This document shows positions 12,473 to 23,070 of a DNA stretch of 64,000 nucleotides, in pieces. The notes under the pieces are model-generated. The model made no database searches and had not been told where the DNA came from. It was given only the letters and a program-made list of their open reading frames with translations. The stretch is from Neckera pumila (Eukaryota > Streptophyta > Bryopsida > Hypnales > Neckeraceae). The position numbers were made by a program, and so were the translations under genes. The stretch lies in the NCBI GenBank assembly GCA_963969595.1, contig OZ018417.1:5148501-5212500 (forward strand), in the 5' to 3' direction. Numbering within the stretch: the stretch's first letter is position 1; each line of letters starts with the position of its first letter.

Positions 12473-13754
12473 TAAATTTTATATTATTTTCTATTTTCAC
12501 TGTGATTGCACATTTGCCAAAACTTTAATGGCGCTCCACATGGTCTAGATTTTCTGTAATGTCTTCGCCAACAGAGAAACGGAGGATTACCTTTTGGTGA
12601 AGAAGGTTTGGATGCTCTTTTTTGAAGGGAGAAGGTGATGTAGTGGATCATTTGGACTATTAGAAACAACACGGTGTTCAATAGAGCTCAATGGCATATT
12701 GAATGTATAGCAGGAACCATCTAGGAAAAAAACTTGTTGGAATCAATAAAATCTATATGATATATTTCTCAATGTTTCCAATGCAAAATTTGCGCTGAAT
12801 TTGATGTTTTTTGTCGTTAAAAATAAAAAATGTCATATAGATTGTACTGACTTCAATAAGGTGTTTTTTTAGTGAGATTTCAGAGAATGCCACAAGATGG
12901 CATGGTGGAGGACAGTTGCTAAGATCAACAAAAACCTTAGGAGGAAAGACACTGTTTTTGCTAGTTTTGACGACAATTGGGGTAGATTCTCCCTCTTCAA
13001 ATAAAAACAAAACATGAAGTTTAAATGGTGACATATTAAACCCATGAGGAGCTCGATGAGCAGGGTAGTTGGTTGGGTTGGGTTTTCTCTATCCTCGGCT
13101 TCTATTAGGTGGTATTGTATGATTTGTTTTGTTGAATTAAATTTTGGATTTAATTTGCCAAAAGAATTTGGGCATTTAAAAAAATGGTTTGATGATAAAA
13201 ATAGATTCAAAGCATATTCACCTTTTAAAATATAATTTTTTTTTGTAAGAATTTGTAAAATTCCTCAAAAGGGCACACATTTGGAGCCCAAATTGTTTAA
13301 GGACCTCCTACCTTAGGTCTTTAGCACTCCGACATCTAAAATCTAGACAATGAACAAAGAGGTTCCAAGGGCATTTTTGACTACAAAATTTTTCATTCAC
13401 CTCAATCAATGCTTGAATTTTGAAAAAAACACTTTATGTGTGATGAAATTGAAGTAAATAATGTATTTTTATAAAATATAAGCAAAAATATGCAAAAATT
13501 CAAGAAATGATTAAGGAATTGAGGTTTTCACTATGGCTCATATTTCCACAAGACCACAACCAACCAAATTCCAAGACTCATTTGTATTCAAAATCAAAAA
13601 CAAAATACCACACTCCAATATAAAGACTCCACTACCCTATTTATAAATTTGCACTTCCATGGTGGCTAGCAATGATGATTCATTAAAAAAAATCTAGATC
13701 TTGTACAAGTCCGTTAGGGTTTTGGTAAATGTGCAATTACAGTGAAAAAAACAA

Positions 13755-13755
13755 T

Positions 13756-13792
<37 letters not shown>
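13755..13792. repeat. (CA)n(TA)n dinucleotide tract
   Basis: Alternating CA units pass directly into TA units. Confidence 0.95.
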
Positions 13793-13914
13793 AAATAATA
13801 AAAAATGAAATTTTTTAACAAAATTTTGGCTAACTGCTCACTTAAAGATTGTTTGACAGCCTTTCTGGGTTGCTATTTTTTGTAAATGCACATGATCAAG
13901 CATTCTAGCAGCCC

Positions 13915-14085
13915 TTACTAGAAGAAGCCCATGTTGGTCTAAACCAAAAATGTGGGCTGAAATTTGTTGAGAACCATGTTTCCAACGCAAAATTTTGGGA
14001 TTTCAATGTTGGAAACATGGTTTTCAGCAAATTTCAGCCCACATTTTTGATTTAGACCAACACGGGGTTCTTTTAGTGCCTGTGG
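13915..14085. repeat. long imperfect hairpin (foldback element or MIRNA-like)
   Basis: Two arms of roughly 70 bases (about 13917-13986 and 14007-14082) are reverse complements with few mismatches around a loop of about 20 bases. The arms include TGTGGGCTGAAATTTG and its partner. It could be a short foldback transposon or a young small-RNA precursor. Confidence 0.75.
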
Positions 14086-14445
14086 AGGGTTGAAATGTTT
14101 TGAAATGTTTTTTTTAAAAATTTTACCAGTTATTTAACTTCAATTACAAAGTTCAATTTGTCTTTTTTTTTTACCATAAATAGAAACTTTATAGATTTTC
14201 ATTGGATTTTTTAAAATTCTACCAGCTAACAATGCACAAATCGGCTATTCTCCCTAAACATTGATAGTGGCTGCCCCATTCTTAGGTTCCAAAGCAAACA
14301 AATGATCCCCCCCTATAATAGCAACACATGATGCCAAAGTGATCATTCAAAGTCAACATCTTACATTTATCTTCCCCCAATTGCAGGTAAATGCAAAAAA
14401 AATTACCTCTATTTTGTGGTTACTTACTATCTTGCATTCTTAACC

Positions 14446-14493
14446 TCTCTTACTATGTTCTTCACCTCTCCTACTATGTTCTTCACCTCTACA
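14446..14493. repeat. 24-bp direct repeat, about 2.5 units
   Basis: Units built on CTTACTATGTTCTTCACCTC recur with one substitution. Confidence 0.85.
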
Positions 14494-14685
14494 TGTTAAA
14501 TTGGGGGCCAGGAATTCAATATAACATTGTTAAACCAGGTGTGGTCTCCCTCCCCTCTAGATGGAAGGATACCCCTTTAGATATTTAGGGGGAGAATTCA
14601 GTTATAATGCTCGCAATGTCATTGGCCGCGCTTAGACTGGATTTGTTGCATTGTGATTTAGGTAGGTAGTAACTGCTTCTTTTGA

Positions 14686-14860
14686 GCTCATTGTCATTGT
14701 GTAACAAACTGTCACAATGAGCTCAAAAAAAAAAAAAAAAATTTGAATTGATATCATCCCCTGGTAAGCTCAAAAAACAATTTAAATTAAATTAAATTTT
14801 TTTCGTACCCCCCCTGCTTTGGTAAGCTCAAAAAGCAATTTAAATTAAATTAATTATTTT
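14686..14860. repeat. small palindrome plus 57-bp direct duplication
   Basis: A hairpin built on GAGCTCATTGT and its complement lies at about 14689-14729. It is followed by two copies of a block starting GGTAAGCTCAAAAA (about 14763 and 14820). Confidence 0.75.
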
Positions 14861-16208
14861 GTACCCATTCCATCCTACCCCTTTGTAATTTTCAAGTGGG
14901 GTGGACGTGACATTTGAAATAAAATATATTTTGTATCCCATATTTGTATCCATATCTTGTACCCATATTGTATCTACATCCATATCGTATCTGTATCCAA
15001 AATTGTTTTTCAAGATCAACGGCATCGGGGGTGGGGGATAGTAGAGGTGGGGGGGACGAAACGGAGGGATATAAGGGTTTGCCACTTTTAGGCACACTGT
15101 CAAACCTCCGGGGATACCATTGGCTAACTCATAATGTGATTTGTTGGCATCAAGACTTTGTCGCTGGGGGCTCCCCTTTCTACAGAAGCAAAAGGGACCC
15201 CCCCAAGTTTGGTTAACAATTGATTATGAAACTTGAATCCAAAATTTCAAAATTTTATTATGGGTGGCATATAAAAATTTTTAGTGTTGTCTCCAAGGGC
15301 CAAGGGTAAAACTGCAGACTTTGAATAACCACTTTAATGTCCTACAATCAATAATAACCTAGAAGACTACCGCTATGCTGCACACTTCCTCTACTACATG
15401 GAGTCAATGTTCATAGAACTGGCTAATATTTGCTCCATTGCTACTTAAAATTTTCAGTAGCTAAATGTACATTGGAGAAAATCCTTGAAAAAATTAGATT
15501 TTAGCCAAGACTGCAATAACCAATAGAATTTGATAGCTGATTTGATACTTCCTCCACATTGGAATTAGCATCAATTTAAATAGTTAGTTTTGGGTTAGAG
15601 TACTCGAAGTCATCCTTTACAACTTGCAAAATCCTTTCTTTTCTATGTTTTTTAAATGCCACTCACTCTCAAGATAGCCAAAGTTGACGCATGTTTGTCT
15701 TAAAGGTAGCATATTGCACTAAATTCCATAAACTAGTTATGTGATCATTACAAGGAGTACCAGTCCTCATGGTAACTCTAGTGCACCCCAAATTCTTTTA
15801 GAATCTTTAGATGCTCTAAAACCTCTAGAATTTCAGAGGTTCAGTTTGAACGTATTGCTTGGATTTTCTGTTTGGCTGATTGATTAGCTATTAGGTTCTA
15901 ATCAAATCTTAGATTGCCATATCTTAACCCAGAGGATTGGGTTTTTAGAGAATATTCAGGAAAACTCTTCCAATACTCAACTATATGTGAATGTCTTTGA
16001 TATCTTTCTCTTTGCCTCAACAAGATGCATTTATCAACTTGAGTCTTGGGTTTTGAATCACAATTTGAACTTATAGTTTTTGTCTTGGTAAGATTGATAA
16101 TATTTTTGGTTAGTGGCTTTGAGGTTGCCCACGCCCTTGAGGAGGGTAGCAAGTCGACATTAATTGGTCATTTAATTTGAATAAGCTACATGATCCTATA
16201 ATGCCCAA
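14861..16208. other. intergenic DNA, no gene recognised
   Basis: It contains the relative of the 2770-2990 segment (14938-15090: GTATCC-type pentamers followed by GATCAACGGCATCGG) and otherwise featureless AT-rich DNA. Confidence 0.5.
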
Positions 16209-16793
16209 TTAACCCCTAAAGTCCCATTGTCCCTATGGGGGACAAATGGATTTTGGGTAGGTTCCTATGAGCTCAATTTTTAATGAAACTTTTTGAAACT
16301 TTCCCATAAGTTAGAAAAACTTATTAGCTTTTGGGGAATGTAATTTTCATTTCAATCGGTGCCCAGGAGCAAAAGTTATGCCCAAATAAGCTCAAAACAG
16401 GGGAGACAGGGCAGCAAAAAAATTTTGCAAAAAATTTAATTTAATTTTTTTAATTTTTTTTCCTTATAGATTATATTTTTGCCTATTTGGGAAGCTTTGA
16501 TTCATTTCATTTGATTTTTTAATGAGAAAGTTATGGACATTCTTGTTTTTTGGGCAGTTAGAGCATCTTCTTGAAAAAAACTTTTTATTTCACTTTGAAT
16601 GCTGATATCTTTCAATCCGTATGGTCAAACATCACAAAATTTTTATTACATGATCTGTAAGAAGTGTAGTGCAAGATCCTACGGTTAGTTTCTAAGAAAA
16701 AATATTTTTTCTGATCTTTTAGATGAACGCAACAAAAGTAGCAGTTTTGAGTGATTTTTGACAGAAAAATGGCCTGGGGACTTTAGGGGTTAA
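16209..16793 (-). mobile_element. TTAA element family 1, short subfamily, inverted
   Basis: 585 bp, with intact ends (TTAACCCCTAAAGTCCCA ... GGGACTTTAGGGGTTAA) and subterminal GTCCCTATGGGGGAC. It carries the same internal deletion as 11336-11925 (junction at about 16,562-16,600). Confidence 0.85.
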
Positions 16794-16899
16794 AAAAAAT
16801 TATGAAGTCCAAGTTTTAGCAGCTCTCCCAGGACCTCAAATATCATTTAAAAGTTTTAAATAGGGCTCATTTCAGTTTAGTTTTTCTTTTTTTCCTTTG

Positions 16900-17454
16900 A
16901 AACACATGGACAAATGCCATTGGTAAAGGAAATAGTACACAGAACTACAGGACTGCGTCCTTGGCGAAGATTTTTACATGGTCTTTGCAGCTTTGAATGC
17001 ATGCTGCGTCCTTCCAGCGCTTTCACGCGCGTATGGAACTGATCCACTCGTGGAGTCGTGGTGTGCAACACTATACATACGTACATACAGTCCGGCAGTT
17101 GCAGCTTTCATCATCGTTTTGCGTGTCAGATCCGGATCTTGTGATTGGCGAGCGAGCGGCTAGACAGTTGATCAAAGGAGTGTCTTATATTGTAAGGGTC
17201 TGGTTGTGAATTCCTATTGTGTTGGATTGTTGATCTCGGTGAAGCTTTTTTGGTTACTGTTTCGGTTATTTTGATTTCGGACCCTACCTTTCGATCTCAG
17301 TCGATCGGTGACGATGCTGCAGAAAGTCCTTACTTTGAGTTTTTCGGTGAGAGAGTGAGAAAGGTTTTTGCTTTCTGCAACATTTGCTGGTAAAGTTTGC
17401 ATCTCGATTTTATTAAGCGGAACTGATACGCGGCGAGACGTAAACCGCCGCGCC
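16900..17454 (+). promoter_or_regulatory. probable promoter/5' leader region of the P450 gene
   Basis: Base composition rises here to balanced GC, unlike the AT-rich repeats upstream, and leads to the ATG at 17455. No specific TATA box or binding site is asserted. Confidence 0.35.
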
Positions 17455-20400
17455 ATGGCATTCTCGGTGCTGTCGGTGAAGATGGTCGAAGATTTATGGG
17501 GTACTTTCAAAGTAGCGACGCTGAAATATGACGATGGCGCATGGTTTAAGGTTTGCTCACAACTCCCTCCCTCTGGATTTTTCGAAATTCTCGACCGGCC
17601 TGGAACACTAAACTCTCCTTGCGTTCTGCATCTCTTTGCGAATTCAGTAGCCATTGAGTGTGGCCAGTATGCTTATATTCGTATCAGCGCAGGTATTGCA
17701 ACATTAATTCAAGCGCTCTGGCCGGAAACTAGTCCCGGCATAGATCTGTGGTGTCGAAATTTTGCCGTTATATACTCCGTTGCTCTGTGAATTAATTCAG
17801 TGACCGTTGGTGTGTCTACACGTCTAGTTTGATTATATTCATTCCATCGCGGGTATCGCGACTCTAAAAACTAGTACCGCCATGGATCTGCGTGTCAATT
17901 TTCACTGAAACTGAAACGTAACTCAACGGCCCTATTGTAAAGAGATTGTTCGAAAACATTATAATATCACTCGTCGTAACGTGCTAAATTGAAATTTGAG
18001 TTGGAAAACCCGATGACGATTGCCTAAGCTCTTCAGTTGTTTTTCTCGAAACTTTAGCCTTCTGCTCATGGTGATCAATTGCCGTATCACAGTTTCCATC
18101 CAAGACGAATCCATCCACTAATAGAATACTCTCCTGAATTCCGTGACTCATAAATCTTTGAGTAATGTTTCTTGGATATCATATAAACTAGACTAAAAGC
18201 AAACAAGACGAATCACGAGTGTCTCCCCAAAGCATCCTGATCATTTAGTCGATCCAAGTCCATGGCCTCTATCGGGTCAATTGGGAGCTTTGTCAAGATA
18301 ACAAAGCAAGGCAAAATATTTCTTTCAGTTTCTAGTTTTCTGAGTACAGCCTCCTCCTATAACGTCGTTTAGTAAAAATGCTGTCTTCGATTGGGAGTTT
18401 CGGCAATCGCCATTGGTGGCAAGATAACAAAGTAACGCAACACATTTAGACTTTCCGTTTTCTGTTTTCCAAGTGCAGCCTCCTCCTACAACGTCTTTCT
18501 TCGTGTGTGTCGAAGATCTAGGAACCTAAAGATTCCATACGAATAAAACAAAGCATCTCAACCATAACTAGCATGTTAAATTAGCTAGCTACACCCAGAA
18601 GTGCAGAGAAATCGATCTATATGCATGACAGAAGCTCATGGCGAATGGATCCCTTACGTCTTTAATTTCTTCGTGTATCCAAGATCTAAGAACCCATGAT
18701 TTGATATGATTAGAGCAAAGCATCTGAAACCATAACTAGCATACGAATTCGCTTCACCTAGAAGTGTTTTGATCTCCATGACAGAAGCTCATGACGACTG
18801 GATCCCATCCCTTTGGATTTGCAGGTGCACTGCCTGGCGATGACGGTGTTAGTGATTCTGTTGGTAAGGAAATTTCTGTCCTGGCGTGTTAAACTGCCGC
18901 CTGGGCCTCCAGGCTTGCCGTTCCTGGGCCATTTGCACCTACTGGGAGCAAGTCCGCACAGGTCTCTGGCGGAAATGGCGCAAAAATACGGCCCGCTCAT
19001 GTTCATCCGCCTTGGGGCCAAGCCGTGCATTGTCTGCACTTCTCCGGAGACGGCCAAGGAGTTTCTCAAGACGCAGGATGCGAATTTCGGGTCAAGACCA
19101 TACATGTCGCAAGGACAGCACCTCATGTATGGCCGACAAGGTGGGTTGCTGCAGTTTCATCACTTTTTATTGCTAGTGTTGGAGTTTAGGAATGTCTAAA
19201 ACGGTGTTCAACAGTGAGGGTAAGGATATTCGAAACCAACAAAAGAAGAAAATGCTTGGACACTGTGTAGAAGAATCTTACATTTGGGGACAATCATCAA
19301 ATGTGCAACAACATGACGTAGTGTTAAAGTCCGTGTCAATTCACCAATTTTCATTGCTACTTGTTGGAGTCTGGGAAGATGAATTCATGTCTTAGAAGTG
19401 AGTGTAGTAATTTGCCACTCATCTGTTCAGATAAGGATATTTGAAACCAGCAAACTAAGAAAATGGACACTATGTTCATGTATCATAATCTTAAAAATAT
19501 AATTAGGGGTGTCAAATGTACATCACGCAGTGTTAGTTTTGGGTGCTCTGTTGGTTTTGGGTATATGTTAGCACCCATGAGCTTACTTAATGTACTACTG
19601 AGGTCTCTCTCTTATACATGAATATGAAAATGAATATGTAGGGCATTTGGGGGCACTTTCCAGGTTGTGGAATTCAACCAAAGTGGTATTGATTTCATGG
19701 GTGGAGAAAGGCGTGGTTTCGATGTCAATCTGACCATTCTCGATTCCTTTCTACAGATTGATGATTATGAGTCTTGTTGATGGATCATGTCTATATCTAT
19801 CTAATGGTTTGGTGTAACCACGAAATCTCTATCGTTGGAGTCTTTTACGTAGATAAGTAATGTTTGAGACTTCGGGGAAGTATCCAGGGTTGCGATAGAT
19901 TGCTAGACTGATATGATCTAACAAGCAAAACAATTTCCTTTTGACTTGTCTCAAATCCATACCACCGCATACGAAGTGCTTATTAGTTGTGTAACCGTTT
20001 GGTCTTACAACTGCTTCTTCTCCTTACGAGTTTTGCTTGTGAACCTCGACAGATGTAGCATTCTAAGCAACCAATGAACTCGTTTTGTTATTGGATCTTG
20101 TCTGTCTAACAGTGGTTTGGTGTAACCATGAAATCTGAATCTTTCCGTATCGTAAACAATGTAGAGACGTCGGGGAAGTATCCATAGTTGCAATAGATTG
20201 CTCGACTGACATGATCCAACAACTAGAACAATATCAAATTGGTATCCTGTGATTCAATTTATCGGCATAATCTTCGCAGTGCTCACAGTGGGATGTCCGT
20301 ACCTTACCATTTTGCTTGTGAACCTCGACAGATGTAGCGTTTCACGGAGCTCTCCTTCTAATTCTTCCACTTCTTACCTTCAATTTTTTCCGCTTGTGAA

Positions 20401-22618
20401 CCTCTCCAGACGTAGCCTTCCAAGCGACCAACCCCACCTGGCGCCACCTCAAAAAGATCTTCACCATGGAACTCACGAGCCTCTCCCGCCTGGAATCCTC
20501 CCGTCACATCCGTACCTCCGAAGTCGCCAGCATGCTTCACTCCATCTACTCCCTCCGCTCCGTGGATCTCAAGTCCCAGTTATCCTCCATGATTTCCAAC
20601 GTCGTCTCCCGCATGGTGCTGAACAAACGCTACGCGAGCAATCCCAATTCGGCCGATTCCGATTCCAGTCCTTCCCCCCAGCAGATCGTCGAGAAGGATT
20701 TCACTGAGATGGTGCAGACGCACTTCCGGTTGTCGGGGTTGTTCGTGCCCGGGGACTTCATTCCAGTGTTGAAGCCGTTGGATCTCGGGGGATTCGAAGC
20801 GCAGATGAAAAAGCATAAAGTGAGGATGGATGCGTTTGTCTCAGAGATTGTGGACCAGCATCGGGAGAGGAGGAGGGAGGGGACTGAGAATCCTGAGGAT
20901 GAACGGGATTATGTGGATGTGCTGCTGGATCAGATGGAAATGAAGGACGCCGGGTTTCAGATGTCGGAAGAGAATGTGAAGGCGCTGATTCTGGTAAGAA
21001 TGGCATGTTGGGTTGGCTGGTGTGCATTGTTGGAAATCGATTTGGTACTTTGTTGCAAGTGAAACGGAACGAAGCCATAAAACGGAACCTTAAATCCGAA
21101 CTGAAGATGGGGAAATCATGAAATCCAATTGAAGATGGGGGCATGAAATTTTTTAATCAGTCGAAGATGAGATGCCTCCCCGTTATGTTATGTCTTCATC
21201 TAGCAGTCGAAGATGGGGATTCGACCCTAGACCCCATCATCATGTCCTTGATACGGCAAGGCTCAATTTCTAAGAACCTGGTAAAAACAGATGAAGTTTG
21301 TTTATTTCACATGAGCCTCAGTCTTGAGCTCAAAAAATGGAGAAGCCTCTCCATCTCCGTGTTCTAGGATGCGGGGAGGCTCAATTCGTAAGCTACATGT
21401 CCAGAACAAATTTGAGTTAGGGTTTAGATTAGCCTCTCCGCCTTTGAGCTCCTTTCCTTGCGGATGGGGATGCCTCCCCGCCTTAATTTTGAGCTTTTTG
21501 ATCAGCGAATGGGGAGCTCAAAATGGGGATGCCTTCTCATCGTCATGTGCTTGTTGATATAGTGAGGCATGCTTCATACGCTTTTGTTAAAAAATCAATT
21601 CTAAGGGGAAACAGTTTGATTTCTTCTTTTATTTGAGGATTTGCTACACAATATGTCAAAGTTGTGTCAGAATTGTGTCAAAGTTGTATCTGAATTCCAA
21701 GACGCATCCCTTCAATGCGATGTCTCTTGTGAATCACGAGGTCTCATTCCTGCTGTTGCTTGTTCCTTCAAATGCAGGACGCGTGAGGCATGCTTCACAA
21801 GCTTTTGTTAAAAATCGATTCTAATTGCAAACAGTTTGATGAGTTCTTCTTTTATTGAGGGTTTAGGACACAATGTGTCAAAAGTTGTGTCAAAGTTGTA
21901 ACTGAATTCCAAGACGCATCACTTCCATGCGATGTCTCTTGCGGATCACGAGGTCTCATTCCTGCTGCTGCTTGTTTCTTCAAATCCAGGACGCCTTCTT
22001 GGCCGCCACCGAGTCCATGATCCTCACCTGCGAATGGGCGATGGCCGAGCTTCTCTGCCACCCTCAGCTTCTCCCCCACCTCCACTCCGAGCTCGACTCC
22101 GTCCTCGGCCGCTCCCGCCCCCTCCTGGAGTCCGACCTCCCCCAACTCCTTTCCTGCACGCGCTCATCAAGGAGACTTTCCGCCTCCACCCGGCCGCCCC
22201 TCTCCTCCTGCCCCGGGAATCTTCCCACCCCTCCCACGCCTTCGGCTACGACTTCCCTGCGAAGACGCGCGTGATCGTGAACGTGTGGGCGATTGGGAGG
22301 GACCCCACTCTGTGGGAGGATCCGGAGAAGTTTCACCCGGAGCGCTGGTTGGGGGAGGAGATGAGCGCGGTGGATGTGAAGGGGCAGCACTTTGAGTTGC
22401 TGGTGTTTGGGAGTGGGAGGAGGGTGTGTCCCGCGGCGAATTTGGGGGTGACGGTGGTGCAGTTCGTGGTGGGGAGTCTGTTACAGGCGTTTGAGTGGGG
22501 GTTGCCCAAGGGGTTGCCGGAGGGGGTGGATATGGAGGAGGTGTTTGGGTTGACGTTGCCGAGGAAGGGGCCGTTGCCGTGTGTTGCAACGCCCAGACTG
22601 GCACTGGAGTGCTACTGA
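17455..22618 (+). CDS. cytochrome P450 (CYP71-clan-like), frameshifted in last exon
   Basis: Haem-thiolate mono-oxygenase, expected on the ER membrane; substrate unknown. Exons: 17455-17550, 18825-19140, 20410-20993, 21990-22618; all junctions are GT-AG and in phase. The start ATG lies in a strong CCGCCGCGCCATGG context. A short hydrophobic anchor (TVLVILLV, about residues 39-46) leads to the proline hinge PPGPPG (57-62). Exon 2 joins exon 3 through an Asp codon split G|AC, giving DVAFQATNPTWRHLKKI, a normal C-helix. The I-helix reads LAATES where most P450s have AGTDT/S. KETFR (ExxR), HPERW (PERF-type) and the haem loop FGSGRRVCPA follow. Between bases 22146 and 22150 the frame shifts as if one base were missing. 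Unrepaired, the product stops at 22274 (about 426 residues), before the ExxR and haem motifs. With the frame intact the length would be about 541, normal for the family. Exon 1 is the least certain; ATG 18840 is the alternative start. The exons are GC-rich against AT-rich surroundings. It is either a young pseudogene or carries an assembly error. Confidence 0.8.
18281..18810 (+). repeat. tandem duplications in P450 intron 1
   Basis: One duplicated block (about 18281-18385 and 18390-18490) shares CAAGATAACAAAG and CAGCCTCCTCCTA. A second (about 18500-18655 and 18668-18806, offset 153-168 bases) shares AAGATCTA, CATAACTAGCAT and ATGACAGAAGCTCATG. It ends just before the acceptor at 18823-18824. 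Confidence 0.8.
19779..20409 (+). repeat. tandem duplications in P450 intron 2 with repeated acceptor region
   Basis: A block of about 160 bases (about 19779-19935 and 20090-20235) is repeated. The motif CGCTTGTGAACCTC or TGCTTGTGAACCTC, followed by an AG and a GTAGC-like exon start, occurs at 20035, 20314 and 20392. Only the last is the functional acceptor (20408-20409). Confidence 0.8.
21562..21994 (+). repeat. 221-bp tandem duplication in P450 intron 3 including the splice acceptor
   Basis: Copy 1 is 21562-21782 and copy 2 is 21783-21994, both starting GTGAGGCATGCTTCA and ending CAGGACGC. Copy 1 therefore carries a complete decoy acceptor (AG at 21776-21777) and the first five bases of exon 4. 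Confidence 0.92.
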
Positions 22619-22619
22619 G

Positions 22620-23070
22620 ATGATGATGAAGATGCTAAAGAAGAAGAGCAACTTCGGTCCAAACGCCATGGATGCTAAGAAGAAGAAGAAGAATTTCGGT
22701 TCAGCACCAATGATGCTAAGAAGATGATGCTAAGCAGAAGAAGAATGTTAGTCCAATACCAATGATGCTGAGCAGAAGAAGAATGTCTGTCCCATACCAA
22801 TGATGCTGAGAAGAAGAAAGAAGAATGTCGGTTCAATAGCAATGAGGCTAAGTAGAATAATCATAATAATTTTGGTGCATTACCTATGACAAGGAGAAGG
22901 CGAACTTTGGTACAACACCAATGATGCTAAGAAGAAGAATTTCGATCCAAACACGGATGACAAGGAGAAGGAGAACTTTGGTGCAACACCAATGATGCCA
23001 GGAAGAAGAACTTTGGTCCCAACACTAATGATGTTAAGAAGAAGAAAACTTTGGTCCTTTGGTTCAGCAT
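22620..23070 (+). repeat. 36-bp minisatellite directly after the P450 stop codon
   Basis: About eleven diverged units with the consensus AAGAAGAAGAAYTTYGGT, then CCAAYACCAATGATGCT. Unit length is near 36 bases. In one frame a unit reads KKKNFGPNTNDA-like peptide, but the P450 frame has already ended at 22618. Confidence 0.9.

Larger units (their letters stand above)
11926..13914. other. AT-rich intergenic DNA with microsatellites
   Basis: Apart from the ATCTAT array and a CA/TA dinucleotide tract at about 13755-13792, no gene was found. The overlapping open frames at 12,753-13,235 lack any recognisable domain. Confidence 0.5.

Noticed and set aside
12322..12528. 68-codon open frame with SISISI repeats
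   Set aside because: It is a translation of the ATCTAT microsatellite.
17214..17654. 146-codon minus-strand open frame near the P450 start
   Set aside because: It is antisense to the proposed P450 exon 1 and leader, without a recognisable domain.
22064..22604. Minus-strand open frames opposite P450 exon 4
   Set aside because: GC-rich antisense of a conserved exon; Pro/Arg/Ser-rich with no domain.
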